Shown piece by piece: positions 23,745-33,335 of a stretch of 64,000 nt of DNA (its first letter is position 1; every line of letters begins with the position of its first letter). The notes under the pieces are model-generated. The model made no database searches and was not told where the DNA came from. It was given only the letters and a program-made list of their open reading frames with translations. A program made the translations under genes and the position numbers. The stretch comes from Rufibacter immobilis (lineage in GTDB: Bacteria; Bacteroidota; Bacteroidia; Cytophagales; Hymenobacteraceae), in assembly GCF_003721565.1 (NCBI RefSeq), contig NZ_RJJE01000017.1, positions 434,001 through 498,000 of the forward strand, written 5' to 3'.

Positions 23745-26180
23745 TTATGCTTTCGTGCTTAACTGAAGTTGTAGTGTTTTAAACGCTGCCGGTACTCTAA
23801 GGGTGGGCACGGTTTCTTCAGAAGAAGCTTCCAAAGTGACTTCCTGGCCATCTACCGTTACAGAAACAGGCGCGGCCATGAAACCATGCAGCACAATTTT
23901 GTACTGGGAATAAGCATCCTGGCCGTTGCCCTCCCGTTCCTGAGTAAGGGTAAACGCGTCTGGGGCGGCCGTGGTCTGGAAGGTCTTGTGCAGGTAATTG
24001 CCTTCGGCGTAGCCATATCCTTCACCACCGTCTTCATAGAGTTCGCTCACGCAGGCATCTGGGTTGCTGTGGTAGTAGACATGCAAGGTTACCTCTGGTT
24101 TTTCCAGCTCGCCTACATACTGTTGCACCGGGTAAAAAGGAAGCACCGCACCGGCTTTGATGAACATAGGGATTTTGTCCAGCGGCGCGTCTGCCCAGAC
24201 TTCACGCTTGCCATCTACCAGCGCATCGGTCCAGAAGTTATACCACTGGCCTTGCGGCAGGTACAGGATGCGGCCTTCTACGTCTGGCTGCGTGATGGGG
24301 CAGACCAGCACATTGTCGCCTAAGGCAAATTCCGCCATGCGGTGGAAGCACTCTGGGTCTGTTTGGTCTATGAACGCCAGGGGCCGCAGCATAGGCGTAC
24401 CTTGGGTGGCATACTGCCAGAACGTGGTGTACAGGTACGGCAGCAGTTGGTACCTTAACTCAATGAACTTGCGCGCCAATGAAGTATAAGGCTCCCCAAA
24501 CGACCAGGGCTCCTGGTCGCCGTGGTCACCGGAAGAGTGGGTGCGGCAGAACGGGTGGAAAATGCCTAGTTGCAGCCACCGGATGTACAGCTCGCCGTCC
24601 GGTGTTTCAATGAACCCGCCAATGTCTGACCCCACAAAGGACATACCCGAGATGCTCAGGCGCTGGCACTGAATGTTGGCGAGCCACAGATGATCCCAGG
24701 AGGCAATATTGTCGCCGGTCCAGCCCGAGGCGAAGCGCTGCACCCCGGCGTAGCCTGAGCGGGTAATAGTGAACGGGCGGTCTGGGTAGGCGAAGTTCTT
24801 TACGCCCTCATACGTGGCCCGCGCCATTTGCATGCCGTAAATGTTGTGGGCTTTGCGGTGACTGCCGGGTTCTCCGTCAAAGTGGTGGCGTACGTCATTG
24901 GGGAAGGTGCCAATCTCAAATACCGCGGGTTCGTTCATGTCATTCCAGACTCCTTTCACCCCGGTCTCGGCAATGAGGCCTTTGAACAGACCAGACCACC
25001 ACGTGCGTACGTCTTCGCGGGTAAAATCTGGGAAGTGGCAGAGGCCGGGCCAAACGGTTCCTTTGTAGAGCGGGCCATCGGCGCGACGGCAGAAGTAATC
25101 ATTTTCCACGCCTTCCTGGTACACCCAATAGTCATGGTCAATCTTAATGCCGGGGTCTATGATCACTACCGTTTTGAAACCGTCTTCCTTCAGTTCCTGC
25201 ACCATGCGCTTGGGTTCCGGGAAGTAGCTTTTGCTCCAGGTAAAGCACCGGAAACCTTCCATATAGTCAATGTCCAGGTAGAGGGCATCGCAGGGAATTT
25301 TGCGGTCGCGGAAGCCTTTGGCCAGGTCTTTCACTACCGTTTCGGGGTAATAGCTCCACTTGCACTGGTGGTACCCCAATGCCCACAGGGGCGGCAGTTC
25401 TGGGGTGCCGGTAAGGGTAGTGTATTGCTGCGTTACCTGGGTGAGGGATGGGCCGTAGATAAAATAATAATCCATGGTGCCGCCCTGAGCCCAGAAACTG
25501 CTCACTTCCTGGCGCTCGCTGCCAAAATCAAAGAAGGTTCTAAAGGTATTGTCAAAAAATATTCCGTAGGCCTGGCGGCGGTGCAGCCCCATGTAGAAGT
25601 TGATGTTCTTATACAAGGGGTCAGTGCCTTTGGTGTAACCGTAGGTGTCTGATCCCCAGTTCTCAAAGCGCTTGCCCCGCAGGTTCATGTTGGCGGCTTT
25701 ATCGCCTAAACCATAGAAGTATTCCTGGGCTTGCACCGTCTTGCTCATCTTCACAATGTCGCCGCCGTACTCTTTGTGCTCTTCCCAGTGGAAACCCTTT
25801 TCGTCTTCATTGAGTACATTGCCTGACTTGTCCAGAATACGTGTAACCAATCCCACTTTGGAGATCGTACAGATGAGCTCCTTAGTAGTAAGCCTGATAT
25901 GGTCAGAAAGAGTCTTTACTTTGAAACGGGTAGGTGCCTGCGCCTGGCCCGGGGCAATGGCGTAAGAGAATTCCCGGGAGAAGGTGCCGTCTGTGGTGAA
26001 CTTGAACCGCAGAATGCGCGGCGAGAGTACCTCCACTTTCAGCCCTACGCGGTTGTCGCAGAGAAGAATGAGGCTGCGTTCTGAGGTATCTATCTGGGTA
26101 ACGGTCCCGGCGAAGAATTCCTCGCGTCTGGCCCCCAGATCGTTGATCATATAATTAGTGTCCTGAATACTATTGTCCAT
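23745..26180 (-). CDS. GH31 alpha-glucosidase
   Basis: 811 residues, no signal peptide, so likely cytoplasmic. N-terminal beta-sandwich (about 20-250), then a (beta/alpha)8 barrel with nucleophile D414 in WNDMNEP and acid/base D490 in GWTGDN. Sheet domains close the C-terminus. It releases glucose from the non-reducing ends of maltodextrins or glycogen. It is transcribed away from the GT4 gene, sharing a 209-bp divergent promoter region. Confidence 0.93.
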   Translation of the reverse strand: MDNSIQDTNYMINDLGARREEFFAGTVTQIDTSERSLILLCDNRVGLKVEVLSPRILRFKFTTDGTFSREFSYAIAPGQAQAPTRFKVKTLSDHIRLTTKELICTISKVGLVTRILDKSGNVLNEDEKGFHWEEHKEYGGDIVKMSKTVQAQEYFYGLGDKAANMNLRGKRFENWGSDTYGYTKGTDPLYKNINFYMGLHRRQAYGIFFDNTFRTFFDFGSERQEVSSFWAQGGTMDYYFIYGPSLTQVTQQYTTLTGTPELPPLWALGYHQCKWSYYPETVVKDLAKGFRDRKIPCDALYLDIDYMEGFRCFTWSKSYFPEPKRMVQELKEDGFKTVVIIDPGIKIDHDYWVYQEGVENDYFCRRADGPLYKGTVWPGLCHFPDFTREDVRTWWSGLFKGLIAETGVKGVWNDMNEPAVFEIGTFPNDVRHHFDGEPGSHRKAHNIYGMQMARATYEGVKNFAYPDRPFTITRSGYAGVQRFASGWTGDNIASWDHLWLANIQCQRLSISGMSFVGSDIGGFIETPDGELYIRWLQLGIFHPFCRTHSSGDHGDQEPWSFGEPYTSLARKFIELRYQLLPYLYTTFWQYATQGTPMLRPLAFIDQTDPECFHRMAEFALGDNVLVCPITQPDVEGRILYLPQGQWYNFWTDALVDGKREVWADAPLDKIPMFIKAGAVLPFYPVQQYVGELEKPEVTLHVYYHSNPDACVSELYEDGGEGYGYAEGNYLHKTFQTTAAPDAFTLTQEREGNGQDAYSQYKIVLHGFMAAPVSVTVDGQEVTLEASSEETVPTLRVPAAFKTLQLQLSTKA

Positions 26181-26389
26181 GAAAAAATAACAGAGAGAAG
26201 AAAAAAATGGGACTGTATGATTCGTATTAATTCACAAAATTAAATGAATAATTACGGAATATTTCCCAAATCCTGCTTTTATAGAATAAAGTAGTAAAAA
26301 ATTCATGTGGGGTTTCTTGAACAAGAGGAATGCTTACCTATCTTTACAAGATACCTCTCCCCGTGCATCATAAAGATGAAAAGAGTAAA

Positions 26390-27751
26390 ATGAAAAAATT
26401 GCGAGTACTAATGCTAGGCTGGGAAGATCAGCCTATTTTAAATGGAGGAGTAGGCAAAGCCTGTTTTCATTTAGCCGAAGCAATGGCCAAACAAGTGGAG
26501 CTTACTATGATAGTGCCCCAGGCCGACCATATTGCTCTAGACCAGCATGCAGAAGTGGTAGGCTTGAATTCTCTGGACCTTACTGAAGTAAAACAGGCCC
26601 CCATTGCCAAAACTTTTGAACGTTTTGCCACCACCCACCGCGTACCGGCTGCTTTGTTCCCCTATGAAGACCCTAACGTGTACTATACCGGCGGTGCCCA
26701 GGAAGAAGAGGTAGAACTGGACGAAGAAACTGTTTCAAGCTTGGAAAATACAGCTGCTCCAACTGAAGCGCCTAAGGCGGCAGAGACAACGTTTTCAGAC
26801 GGGAAACCTGAGATTAAGATTGTGAGCGGCGCCAAAGGAACCATGAACTTTGAGGTGATTCAGTTTGCCCGCTACGCCGCCCGTTTGGCTTCCCATAAAC
26901 AGATTGACGTAGTCTACGCCCATGACTGGATGACTTTTTTGGCCGGCATGGAGATCAAGACCCAGCTCAAAGTGCCTTTGGTGGTACACGTGCACAGTCT
27001 TTCCTTTGACCGCCAGGTGGGCGAGCCTTTAGGGTGGGTGTATGAACTGGAGAACAAAGCCCTGCATGAAGCCGACATGATCCTGACCGTGAGCGAAAGA
27101 ACCGCCCGCATGATCTCTAAGCGGTACGGCGTGTCTGCCAAGAAAATAAAAGTCATTTACAACGGTGCCGACCGCGTAGCCCCTTCTGCGGTAACGTCTA
27201 CCAAGCGCAAGCAGGTGACGTTCCTGGGACGTTTGGTGGCGCAGAAAGGTCCGTTACAGTTCCTGAAGGTAGCCAAACAGGTGCTCAAGAAAGACCCTGA
27301 GGTACGCTTTGTGGTGGCCGGGCACGGTCCGCAGTATGAGGAAGCCCAGCAGATGATGCGCCGTTTGGGCATTGAAGACGCGGTTACCTTTACAGGTTTC
27401 TTACCGCCCGCCCAGGCCGAAGCCTTGCTCAAAAACTCCAGCGTTTTCTGTTTGCCTGCCTTGTCTGAGCCTTTCGGGTTGGCCGCCTTGGAAGCGACGC
27501 AAGCCGGTCTGCCGGTGGTCATCACGCACCAGACCGGTGCTGCCGAGGTACTACCTGAAGCCAGCGTGGCCGACTGTAACGATACCGAAGGTCTGGCCGA
27601 GCACATTCTTCAACTGTTGCAGGATAAAACCCTTCGCAAGAAGCAGGTAGAAGCCAACCAGCGTGCCGTTCAGAAACTAACCTGGGAATCTACCGCCGAT
27701 CAAATCATGGAAAGCCTGCACCATGTGCTGCTGCTACAGGAACAGAACTAA
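26390..27751 (+). CDS. GT4-type glycosyltransferase, glycogen synthase-like
   Basis: 453 residues from the ATG at 26390. An upstream ATG at 26330 adds 20 residues that do not belong to the fold. GT-B fold: LMLGWEDQPILNGGVGKA for acceptor and donor loops, YAHDWMTFLAGM, VSERTARM, NGADRV, then FLGRLVAQKGP and PALSEPFGLAALEATQAGLPVV with the E-x7-E donor motif. An acidic, alanine-rich linker at about 105-145 (EEEVELDEETV) interrupts the N-terminal domain. It resembles archaeal-type GT4/GT5 glucan synthases, suggesting a second glucan synthase beside the GT3 enzyme. The nucleotide-sugar donor is not certain. Confidence 0.8.
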   Translation: MKKLRVLMLGWEDQPILNGGVGKACFHLAEAMAKQVELTMIVPQADHIALDQHAEVVGLNSLDLTEVKQAPIAKTFERFATTHRVPAALFPYEDPNVYYTGGAQEEEVELDEETVSSLENTAAPTEAPKAAETTFSDGKPEIKIVSGAKGTMNFEVIQFARYAARLASHKQIDVVYAHDWMTFLAGMEIKTQLKVPLVVHVHSLSFDRQVGEPLGWVYELENKALHEADMILTVSERTARMISKRYGVSAKKIKVIYNGADRVAPSAVTSTKRKQVTFLGRLVAQKGPLQFLKVAKQVLKKDPEVRFVVAGHGPQYEEAQQMMRRLGIEDAVTFTGFLPPAQAEALLKNSSVFCLPALSEPFGLAALEATQAGLPVVITHQTGAAEVLPEASVADCNDTEGLAEHILQLLQDKTLRKKQVEANQRAVQKLTWESTADQIMESLHHVLLLQEQN

Positions 27752-27825
27752 AACTATAAAATCTCTCTTTGCCAGGTCTTGAGTAAAGACTAGCAAGAAT
27801 TTTTCTTCTTAAAAGGCTTACCCCC

Positions 27826-27877
27826 AAAGAAAAGGCCGCTGCGATAATACCGCAGCGGCCTTTTCTTTGGTTTTTTT
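27826..27877 (+). terminator. Rho-independent terminator
   Basis: Perfect 18-bp stem (AAAGAAAAGGCCGCTGCG and complement) at 27826-27843 and 27851-27868, then seven Ts. Ends the GT4 transcript. Confidence 0.9.
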
Positions 27878-27888
27878 GCCAGAGTAGG

Positions 27889-27938
27889 AGTTTGCGTTTA
27901 GGGGCTCTTTTTCCAAAAACAGCCCCTAAACGCAAACT
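27889..27938. repeat. Palindromic repeat copy 7
   Basis: AGTTTGCGTTTAGGGGCT and complement. The inner stem has a CTC/CAG mismatch. It sits between convergent GT4 and branching-enzyme genes, following an ordinary terminator. Confidence 0.9.
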
Positions 27939-27941
27939 ATT

Positions 27942-29963
27942 TCAATCTACCTTTTTCAGTACTAAGGCCGTACGGTTGGGCAGATAAATGCTTAACCTTG
28001 GACCATATTGGGTAGGCTGAGTGAAGTAGCGAAGAGTAGTGTCTACCCTATCATGGCCTCCGGTCTCCGGCGTGTCTGAAGACAAGACTACTGAGTAACT
28101 ACCGGCCTCTTCCACCGGAAACAGATAGTCTGGCACCGAGTTCTTGGGGTGGAAGTTAAACAGGAAAATCAGGCCTGCCCTTTGGTAAATGATGACGTTG
28201 TTGTGGTTGTCCTGGTGGAGCTTGTGCACGGGACCGGGCGCTAATATCTGGTATTGTTGCGCCATAGTAAGCATGTCTTTCTCAAACTGCCACATGTGCC
28301 GGTAGCGAAGGTCTTTGTTATCTACCAGCGACCATTGGCGGCGGGCATACTGGTAACTCCAGTTGTTACCCAGCCTCGGAAAATCTACCCATTCCGGATG
28401 CCCAAATTCATTGCCCATGAAGGTAAGGTAAGCTTCGCCGCCTAAGGACATGGTGAGCAGCCTGATGAGTTTGTGCAGCGCAATGCCTCGGTCAATGACC
28501 GGGTTCTGGTCTATGGTGCGCATGCTGAAATACATGTCTTTGTCCATGAGCCAGAAGGCAATGGTCTTGTCACCCACCAGCGACTGGTCATGGGACTCGG
28601 CGTAGGCCACCGTTTTCTCGCCAGAGCGGCGGTTGGTGAGTTCGTGCCAGATTTCGTCCAGATTCCAGTCTTCGTCCCGTTTATGTTTGAGCGTTTTAAT
28701 CCAGTAATCTGGTATGCCCATGCCCAGGCGGTAGTCAAAGCCAATGCCTCCGTCTTCCAGCGGGCGGCAGAGGCCCGGCATACCGCTCATGTCTTCGGCA
28801 ATGAGAACGGAACCCGCTTTCAAAGTATGGCTAAGGTGGGTGGCCAGTTGCAGATAGAGAATGGCGTCTTCGTCTACACCCTGGTCAAAATAACGGTCAT
28901 AGTGCCCGAAGGCCACGCCCTCGCCGTGGTGGTGGTAGAGCATAGACGTGACTCCATCGAACCGGAAGCCGTCAATATGGAATTCCTCCAGCCAGTACCG
29001 CACGTTAGACAACAGGAAACGACGCACCTCAGGCACTCCATAATTGAATAATTTGGAATCCCAGCCGGGGTGATGACCTCTTCTGCCGGTATGGAAATAC
29101 TGTCCGCCGGAACCATCAAAATCAGCTAGCCCCTCCGCTACGTTTTTCACGGCATGGGCGTGGATGAGGTCCATGATCACGGCCAACCCAAGCTGATGGG
29201 CACGGTCCACCAGGTATTTTAAATCTTCGGGGGTGCCAAATCTTGAGGTGGGGGCAAAGAAACTGGAGACATGGTAACCAAAAGAACCATAATAAGGGTG
29301 CTCTGCCAGAGCCATCAACTGCAGGCAGTTGTAGCCGGTGGCAGCAATGCGGGGCAGTATCTCATCGGCAAACTCGCGGTACGTGCCCACGCCGTGCTTC
29401 TCCAGGGCCATGCCAACATGGCATTCATAAATTAGGGGCTGGTTCAGCTGGCGAAGGTCAAATGAAGCATCTGACCAGGCGTAAGGCTCCTCCGGTGCCC
29501 AGTACTGGGCCGAGAAATCATACGTTTCGGGGTCCTGAACGGCACGGGTGGTGAAGGGCGGAACCCGGTCGCGGCCTTCGCCGGTGGCGCCAATCACGTG
29601 TACTTTGTAGCGGTGCCCGTGTTGGACCTGCACTTGGTCTTCCGGAAGAAAAACTTCCCAGATACCGTTCTCTTGTTTCTTTAAGGGATGGGCAGCCCGG
29701 TCCCAGAAATTGAAATCACCTATGAGGGAGAGCGACTGCGCGGCCGGAGCCCATTCACGGTAGCGCCAGCCCTTGTTCTGCGGCTCATAATGGAGCCCCA
29801 TCTGCTGGTGCCAAACCGCATAGTCTGGCAAGGAGCCATAATCTTGGGCAATAGCCTGCTGCGTCTTTTCCAAACGAGCCTTCCGCTGAAGAAGCTGTGG
29901 GGCATAGGGCGCCAGCCAACTGTCTAACTGAATCAACGGGAGAGTGGGGGTTGCTTTGGGCAT
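27942..29963 (-). CDS. glgB: 1,4-alpha-glucan branching enzyme, GH13 eukaryote-type
   Basis: 673 residues. N-terminal CBM48 (about 50-150, WAPAAQSLSLIGDFNFWD), then a GH13 barrel with nucleophile D336 (DGFRFDGV), acid/base E390 (IAEDMSGMPG) and D459 (ESHDQ). The N-terminal sequence and the GYHVSSFF and HGEGV boxes match the GH13_8 branching enzymes of eukaryotes and Bacteroidota rather than the typical GH13_9 GlgB. It introduces alpha-1,6 branches. It pairs with the GT3 synthase at 21812, also of eukaryote type. Confidence 0.95.
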   Translation of the reverse strand: MPKATPTLPLIQLDSWLAPYAPQLLQRKARLEKTQQAIAQDYGSLPDYAVWHQQMGLHYEPQNKGWRYREWAPAAQSLSLIGDFNFWDRAAHPLKKQENGIWEVFLPEDQVQVQHGHRYKVHVIGATGEGRDRVPPFTTRAVQDPETYDFSAQYWAPEEPYAWSDASFDLRQLNQPLIYECHVGMALEKHGVGTYREFADEILPRIAATGYNCLQLMALAEHPYYGSFGYHVSSFFAPTSRFGTPEDLKYLVDRAHQLGLAVIMDLIHAHAVKNVAEGLADFDGSGGQYFHTGRRGHHPGWDSKLFNYGVPEVRRFLLSNVRYWLEEFHIDGFRFDGVTSMLYHHHGEGVAFGHYDRYFDQGVDEDAILYLQLATHLSHTLKAGSVLIAEDMSGMPGLCRPLEDGGIGFDYRLGMGIPDYWIKTLKHKRDEDWNLDEIWHELTNRRSGEKTVAYAESHDQSLVGDKTIAFWLMDKDMYFSMRTIDQNPVIDRGIALHKLIRLLTMSLGGEAYLTFMGNEFGHPEWVDFPRLGNNWSYQYARRQWSLVDNKDLRYRHMWQFEKDMLTMAQQYQILAPGPVHKLHQDNHNNVIIYQRAGLIFLFNFHPKNSVPDYLFPVEEAGSYSVVLSSDTPETGGHDRVDTTLRYFTQPTQYGPRLSIYLPNRTALVLKKVD

Positions 29964-30096
29964 AGATGCAGGATTGGATGTGGGTTAAGTTACGCTTCCT
30001 TGTTCTAAGGAGCAACTGTTCAAGTTGAATTGGATAAGCGGCTGAAAACTTGTTAAAAAATAAATGCTACTGCCGGTAAAATTTGATAGATTCGCA

Positions 30097-30112
30097 AAGA
30101 AATCGATTTCCT
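30097..30112. promoter_or_regulatory. Putative LacI-family operator upstream of alpha-amylase
   Basis: AAGAAATCGATTTCCT, a palindrome with one mismatch, 46 bp before the amylase ATG. The stretch GAAATCGATTTCCTAA is shared with the site before susC at 60056. Confidence 0.6.
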
Positions 30113-30157
30113 AAGATTGAGATTGTCCTTCATTTCTAAATAACCAATGCCTATTGC

Positions 30158-32980
30158 ATGAAAACTACGTTACGTTTGCTTGGCTTGTTGCTATTGTTGA
30201 TCATAGTGCAAGCGGTACAGGCACAGGTAGTGACGGTTTCGCCCGCCTTTCCTGTCCAGAATGAACCTGTTACCATCACCTTTGATGCCACCAAAGGATC
30301 CGGCGGTTTGGCTAACGCAACCGGCGATGTCTACGCCCATACCGGGGTGCTCACCAACCTGAGTACCTCTGATTCTGACTGGAAATACGTGAAAGCCGAC
30401 TGGAAGACGAACACTCCGGCGGCCAAGATGGAGTCCTTGGGGAATAACCTGTACCGCATTACCCTCACGCCCCGCACGTATTATAATGTAGCAGCGGCTG
30501 AGCAGATCACAGCTTTGATGTTCGTGTTCCGGAACAGTGACGGGAGCAAAGAAGGCAAAGACACCGGTGGGAAAGACATCAAGGTGAACCTGTATGCCGC
30601 CGGAGCGGTGAATGTGTCGTTCACGCAGCCCACGGTGGGCATCAACGGCTTGTTTGTAGACCAGGACCAGACCATTCAGGTGAAAGGAAGCGCGTCTGTG
30701 AGCTCCACCATTTCCTTGTTCCTGAACGGGGAGAAGGTGAAGGAAGTGTCGGCCGCCACTACGTTGGAAACCAATCTGAAAGCGGAGAAGCCGGGGGCCA
30801 ACAAAGTCAAATTGATTGCGCAGAATGGAAGTACCACCGCCGTTGATTCTTTTAACTATGTAGTGCGCACCGCTGCCCAAACCCAGGCCTTGCCAGCCAA
30901 TGCCAAAGACGGAGCCACCTACCTAAGTACCACCAGTGCCTTGTTAAATCTGTATGCTCCAGGCAAAAAAAGTGTCTATGTGGTAGGCGATTTCAACAAT
31001 TGGGAAGTAGGAGCCACGCCCCTGCACCGCACCGCTGACGGGAAGAACTTCTGGGTGCAGCTAGATAACCTCAAACCCGGACAGGAATACGCGTACCAGT
31101 ACCTGGTAGACGAGAACCTGAGAGTTGGGGACCCTTACACCCAGAAAACGCTGGACCCTAACGAAGACCGTTTCATTGCCCCGGAGACTTACCCTAACCT
31201 GAAACCTTACCCTACCGGCAAAGCCACCGGCATGGTGTCCATTCTCCAGACAAACCAGACGCCTTACACCTGGAAGGTGACCAACTTTGCCAGACCCAAG
31301 AAAACAGATTTAGTTATTTACGAGTTGCTGGTGCGTGATTTTATCCAGAACCATGACTACAAAACCCTCACCGACACCCTGGATTACCTCAGCCGCCTGG
31401 GCGTGAACGCTATTGAATTGATGCCCATCCAGGAGTTTGAGGGTAACTTGAGCTGGGGCTATAACTCGGCCTATTATTTCGCGCCAGACAAATACTACGG
31501 TCCCAAAGAAGCCCTTAAACAGTTCATTGACGAAGCCCACAAGCGTGGCATGGCGGTCATTCTGGACATGGTGTTGAACCACTCCTTCGGGCAATCGCCT
31601 ATGGTGCAGCTGTATTACAACAACGCTACCGGCAAAACCACTCCGGAGAGCCCCTGGTTTAACCCAGACCCCACCCATGACTACAACGTGGGCCATGACT
31701 TTAACCATGAGAGCGCAGCCACCAAGTACTTTGTGGACAGAGTCACGGAGTTTTGGCTGCAGGAATACAACGTGGATGGTTACCGTTTTGACCTCTCCAA
31801 AGGCTTTACCCAGAAGAAAACCATCGGCAGCGTGAGCGATTGGAACCAGTACGACGAAAGCCGTATTGAGCTGCTCAAGCGCATGGCCGACCACATCTGG
31901 ACGGTAGACCAGGAGGCCTACATCATTCTGGAGCACCTGGCAGATAACAGCGAGGAGAAAGTGCTGGCCAATTATGGCATGATGCTCTGGGGCAACCTGC
32001 ACCACAATTACAAGCAGGCGGCCATGGGGTACACCTCAGAGTCTAACTTCAACTGGATCTCCTACAAACAGCGCGACTGGAACGATCCGCATGTGGTGGG
32101 TTACATGGAAAGCCACGATGAGGAACGCCTCATGTATGAAGCCCTGAACTACGGAAATTCCTCCGGCACGTACCGGGTGAAAGACCTGAACACGGCTTTG
32201 CAGCGCATGCAGTTAGCGGCAGCATTCTTTTTTACCATTCCGGGTCCTAAGATGATCTGGCAGTTTGGAGAGCTGGGCTATGATGTTTCCATTGAGCAGA
32301 ATGGCCGCACCGGCACTAAACCCATTTACTGGAACTACTATGAGAACGCAGAGCGGAAGAAACTCTACAACGTATACGCGGCCCTCATTAATCTGAAGAT
32401 CAAGGAACCTGCGTTTGAATCTGGCACCTACACGCTGAACCTGGGCGGAGAAATGAAAACCATCCACATCCAGCACCAGGACATGGACGTGGCCGTTCTG
32501 GGTAACTTTGGCGTGACCGCGGGCACTATTGATCCTAAGTTCCAGCGCACGGGTACCTGGTATGATTTTGTCACCGGCGAGTCTCTCAACGTGACCAATG
32601 TGAACCAGAGCCTGGCTCTTAAACCCGGCGAATACCGCGTGTACACCACCAAACGACTCACAACCCAAAGCATTCTGTTAGCCTCTAAGGAAGAAGAGAA
32701 ATCGTTGGCGAAGAATGTGGTGCTGTACCCTAACCCTTCCGGTACCGGAGAGGTGCAGGTGAGGTACCAATTGGTAGCTCCTTCTGAGGTGACCGTGCAG
32801 CTCTATGATCAGCTGGGGCGTCTGGTTTCTAGCCGCTCGCTGGGCAGACAAACGGCAGGCAGCCATACCATTACGCAAAGCCTTACTACCCAAGGTAAAA
32901 GACGTTTGTCTGCGGGGATTTACTACTGCAAATTGCTCACCGGTAGTACCGCGAGAACGTTGCAAGTGGTAGTGCAGTAA
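30158..32980 (+). CDS. Secreted alpha-amylase (GH13) with T9SS C-terminal domain
   Basis: 940 residues. Signal peptide about 1-22. Beta-sandwich modules (about 25-240), then a starch-binding-like E-set domain (about 265-330, VYVVGDFNNW). GH13 barrel with DMVLNH region, nucleophile D545 (DGYRFD), acid/base E592 (ILEHLAD) and D654 (ESHDEE). The tail (about 860-940) starts VVLYPNPSG and has a Gly-rich repeat typical of the type IX sorting domain, so it is exported and likely surface-bound. It hydrolyses starch outside the cell, feeding the SusC/SusD importer and the cytoplasmic GH31. Probably controlled by the LacI protein at 58779. Confidence 0.93.
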   Translation: MKTTLRLLGLLLLLIIVQAVQAQVVTVSPAFPVQNEPVTITFDATKGSGGLANATGDVYAHTGVLTNLSTSDSDWKYVKADWKTNTPAAKMESLGNNLYRITLTPRTYYNVAAAEQITALMFVFRNSDGSKEGKDTGGKDIKVNLYAAGAVNVSFTQPTVGINGLFVDQDQTIQVKGSASVSSTISLFLNGEKVKEVSAATTLETNLKAEKPGANKVKLIAQNGSTTAVDSFNYVVRTAAQTQALPANAKDGATYLSTTSALLNLYAPGKKSVYVVGDFNNWEVGATPLHRTADGKNFWVQLDNLKPGQEYAYQYLVDENLRVGDPYTQKTLDPNEDRFIAPETYPNLKPYPTGKATGMVSILQTNQTPYTWKVTNFARPKKTDLVIYELLVRDFIQNHDYKTLTDTLDYLSRLGVNAIELMPIQEFEGNLSWGYNSAYYFAPDKYYGPKEALKQFIDEAHKRGMAVILDMVLNHSFGQSPMVQLYYNNATGKTTPESPWFNPDPTHDYNVGHDFNHESAATKYFVDRVTEFWLQEYNVDGYRFDLSKGFTQKKTIGSVSDWNQYDESRIELLKRMADHIWTVDQEAYIILEHLADNSEEKVLANYGMMLWGNLHHNYKQAAMGYTSESNFNWISYKQRDWNDPHVVGYMESHDEERLMYEALNYGNSSGTYRVKDLNTALQRMQLAAAFFFTIPGPKMIWQFGELGYDVSIEQNGRTGTKPIYWNYYENAERKKLYNVYAALINLKIKEPAFESGTYTLNLGGEMKTIHIQHQDMDVAVLGNFGVTAGTIDPKFQRTGTWYDFVTGESLNVTNVNQSLALKPGEYRVYTTKRLTTQSILLASKEEEKSLAKNVVLYPNPSGTGEVQVRYQLVAPSEVTVQLYDQLGRLVSSRSLGRQTAGSHTITQSLTTQGKRRLSAGIYYCKLLTGSTARTLQVVVQ

Positions 32981-33103
32981 TAAGAGGCTTCTGCCTGCGG
33001 AATGTTGACAATGTGACAAGGGCTAAAGCAATTAGTCAGGCCAAGTAGAAGGGCACTACTTAGGAGATATTTTGTTGGTCTGCTGCTTTTACTGATTTAG
33101 TGA

Positions 33104-33285
33104 ACCAGTATCTCTTACCTGAAAGAACAGCTGGAAAAGGAGGAATCGCTCCAGAACCTTACATTGGAGGGGCTTGCCCTTAAAGCTGGCTTTTCGCATT
33201 CAGGAATGGATTTTACAAAGCCTTCAACAAAGACGAGGGCATCAGTCCAAAGGCATATCTTTCTGCAAAAAAAGTTGCTGAATAA
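33104..33285 (+). pseudogene. AraC-family regulator C-terminus, frameshifted remnant
   Basis: The frame gives YLKEQLEKEESLQN and LTLEGLALKAGFSHSG. After a shift the other frame continues FYKAFNKDEGISPKAYL and ends in TAA at 33283-33285. Together they match the second helix-turn-helix and tail of AraC regulators. The N-terminal part is missing and the frame is broken. It lies between two T9SS-secreted protein genes. Confidence 0.7.
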
Positions 33286-33335
33286 AAGTCTCCCAAAGCC
33301 CTGCTGCTTACTTGAGAGGGCTTTGGGAGACTTTT
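33284..33335. terminator. Bidirectional rho-independent terminator
   Basis: 19-bp perfect stem AAAAGTCTCCCAAAGCCCT (33284-33302) with 33317-33335. A4 and T4 ends serve both strands. It closes the beta-helix protein gene, whose stop it touches. Confidence 0.85.

Noticed and set aside
24828-25652. 274-aa plus-strand open frame
   Set aside because: Antisense to the GH31 catalytic region.
28473-29051. 192-aa plus-strand open frame
   Set aside because: Antisense to the branching enzyme.
31310-32005. 231-aa minus-strand open frame
   Set aside because: Antisense to the alpha-amylase barrel.
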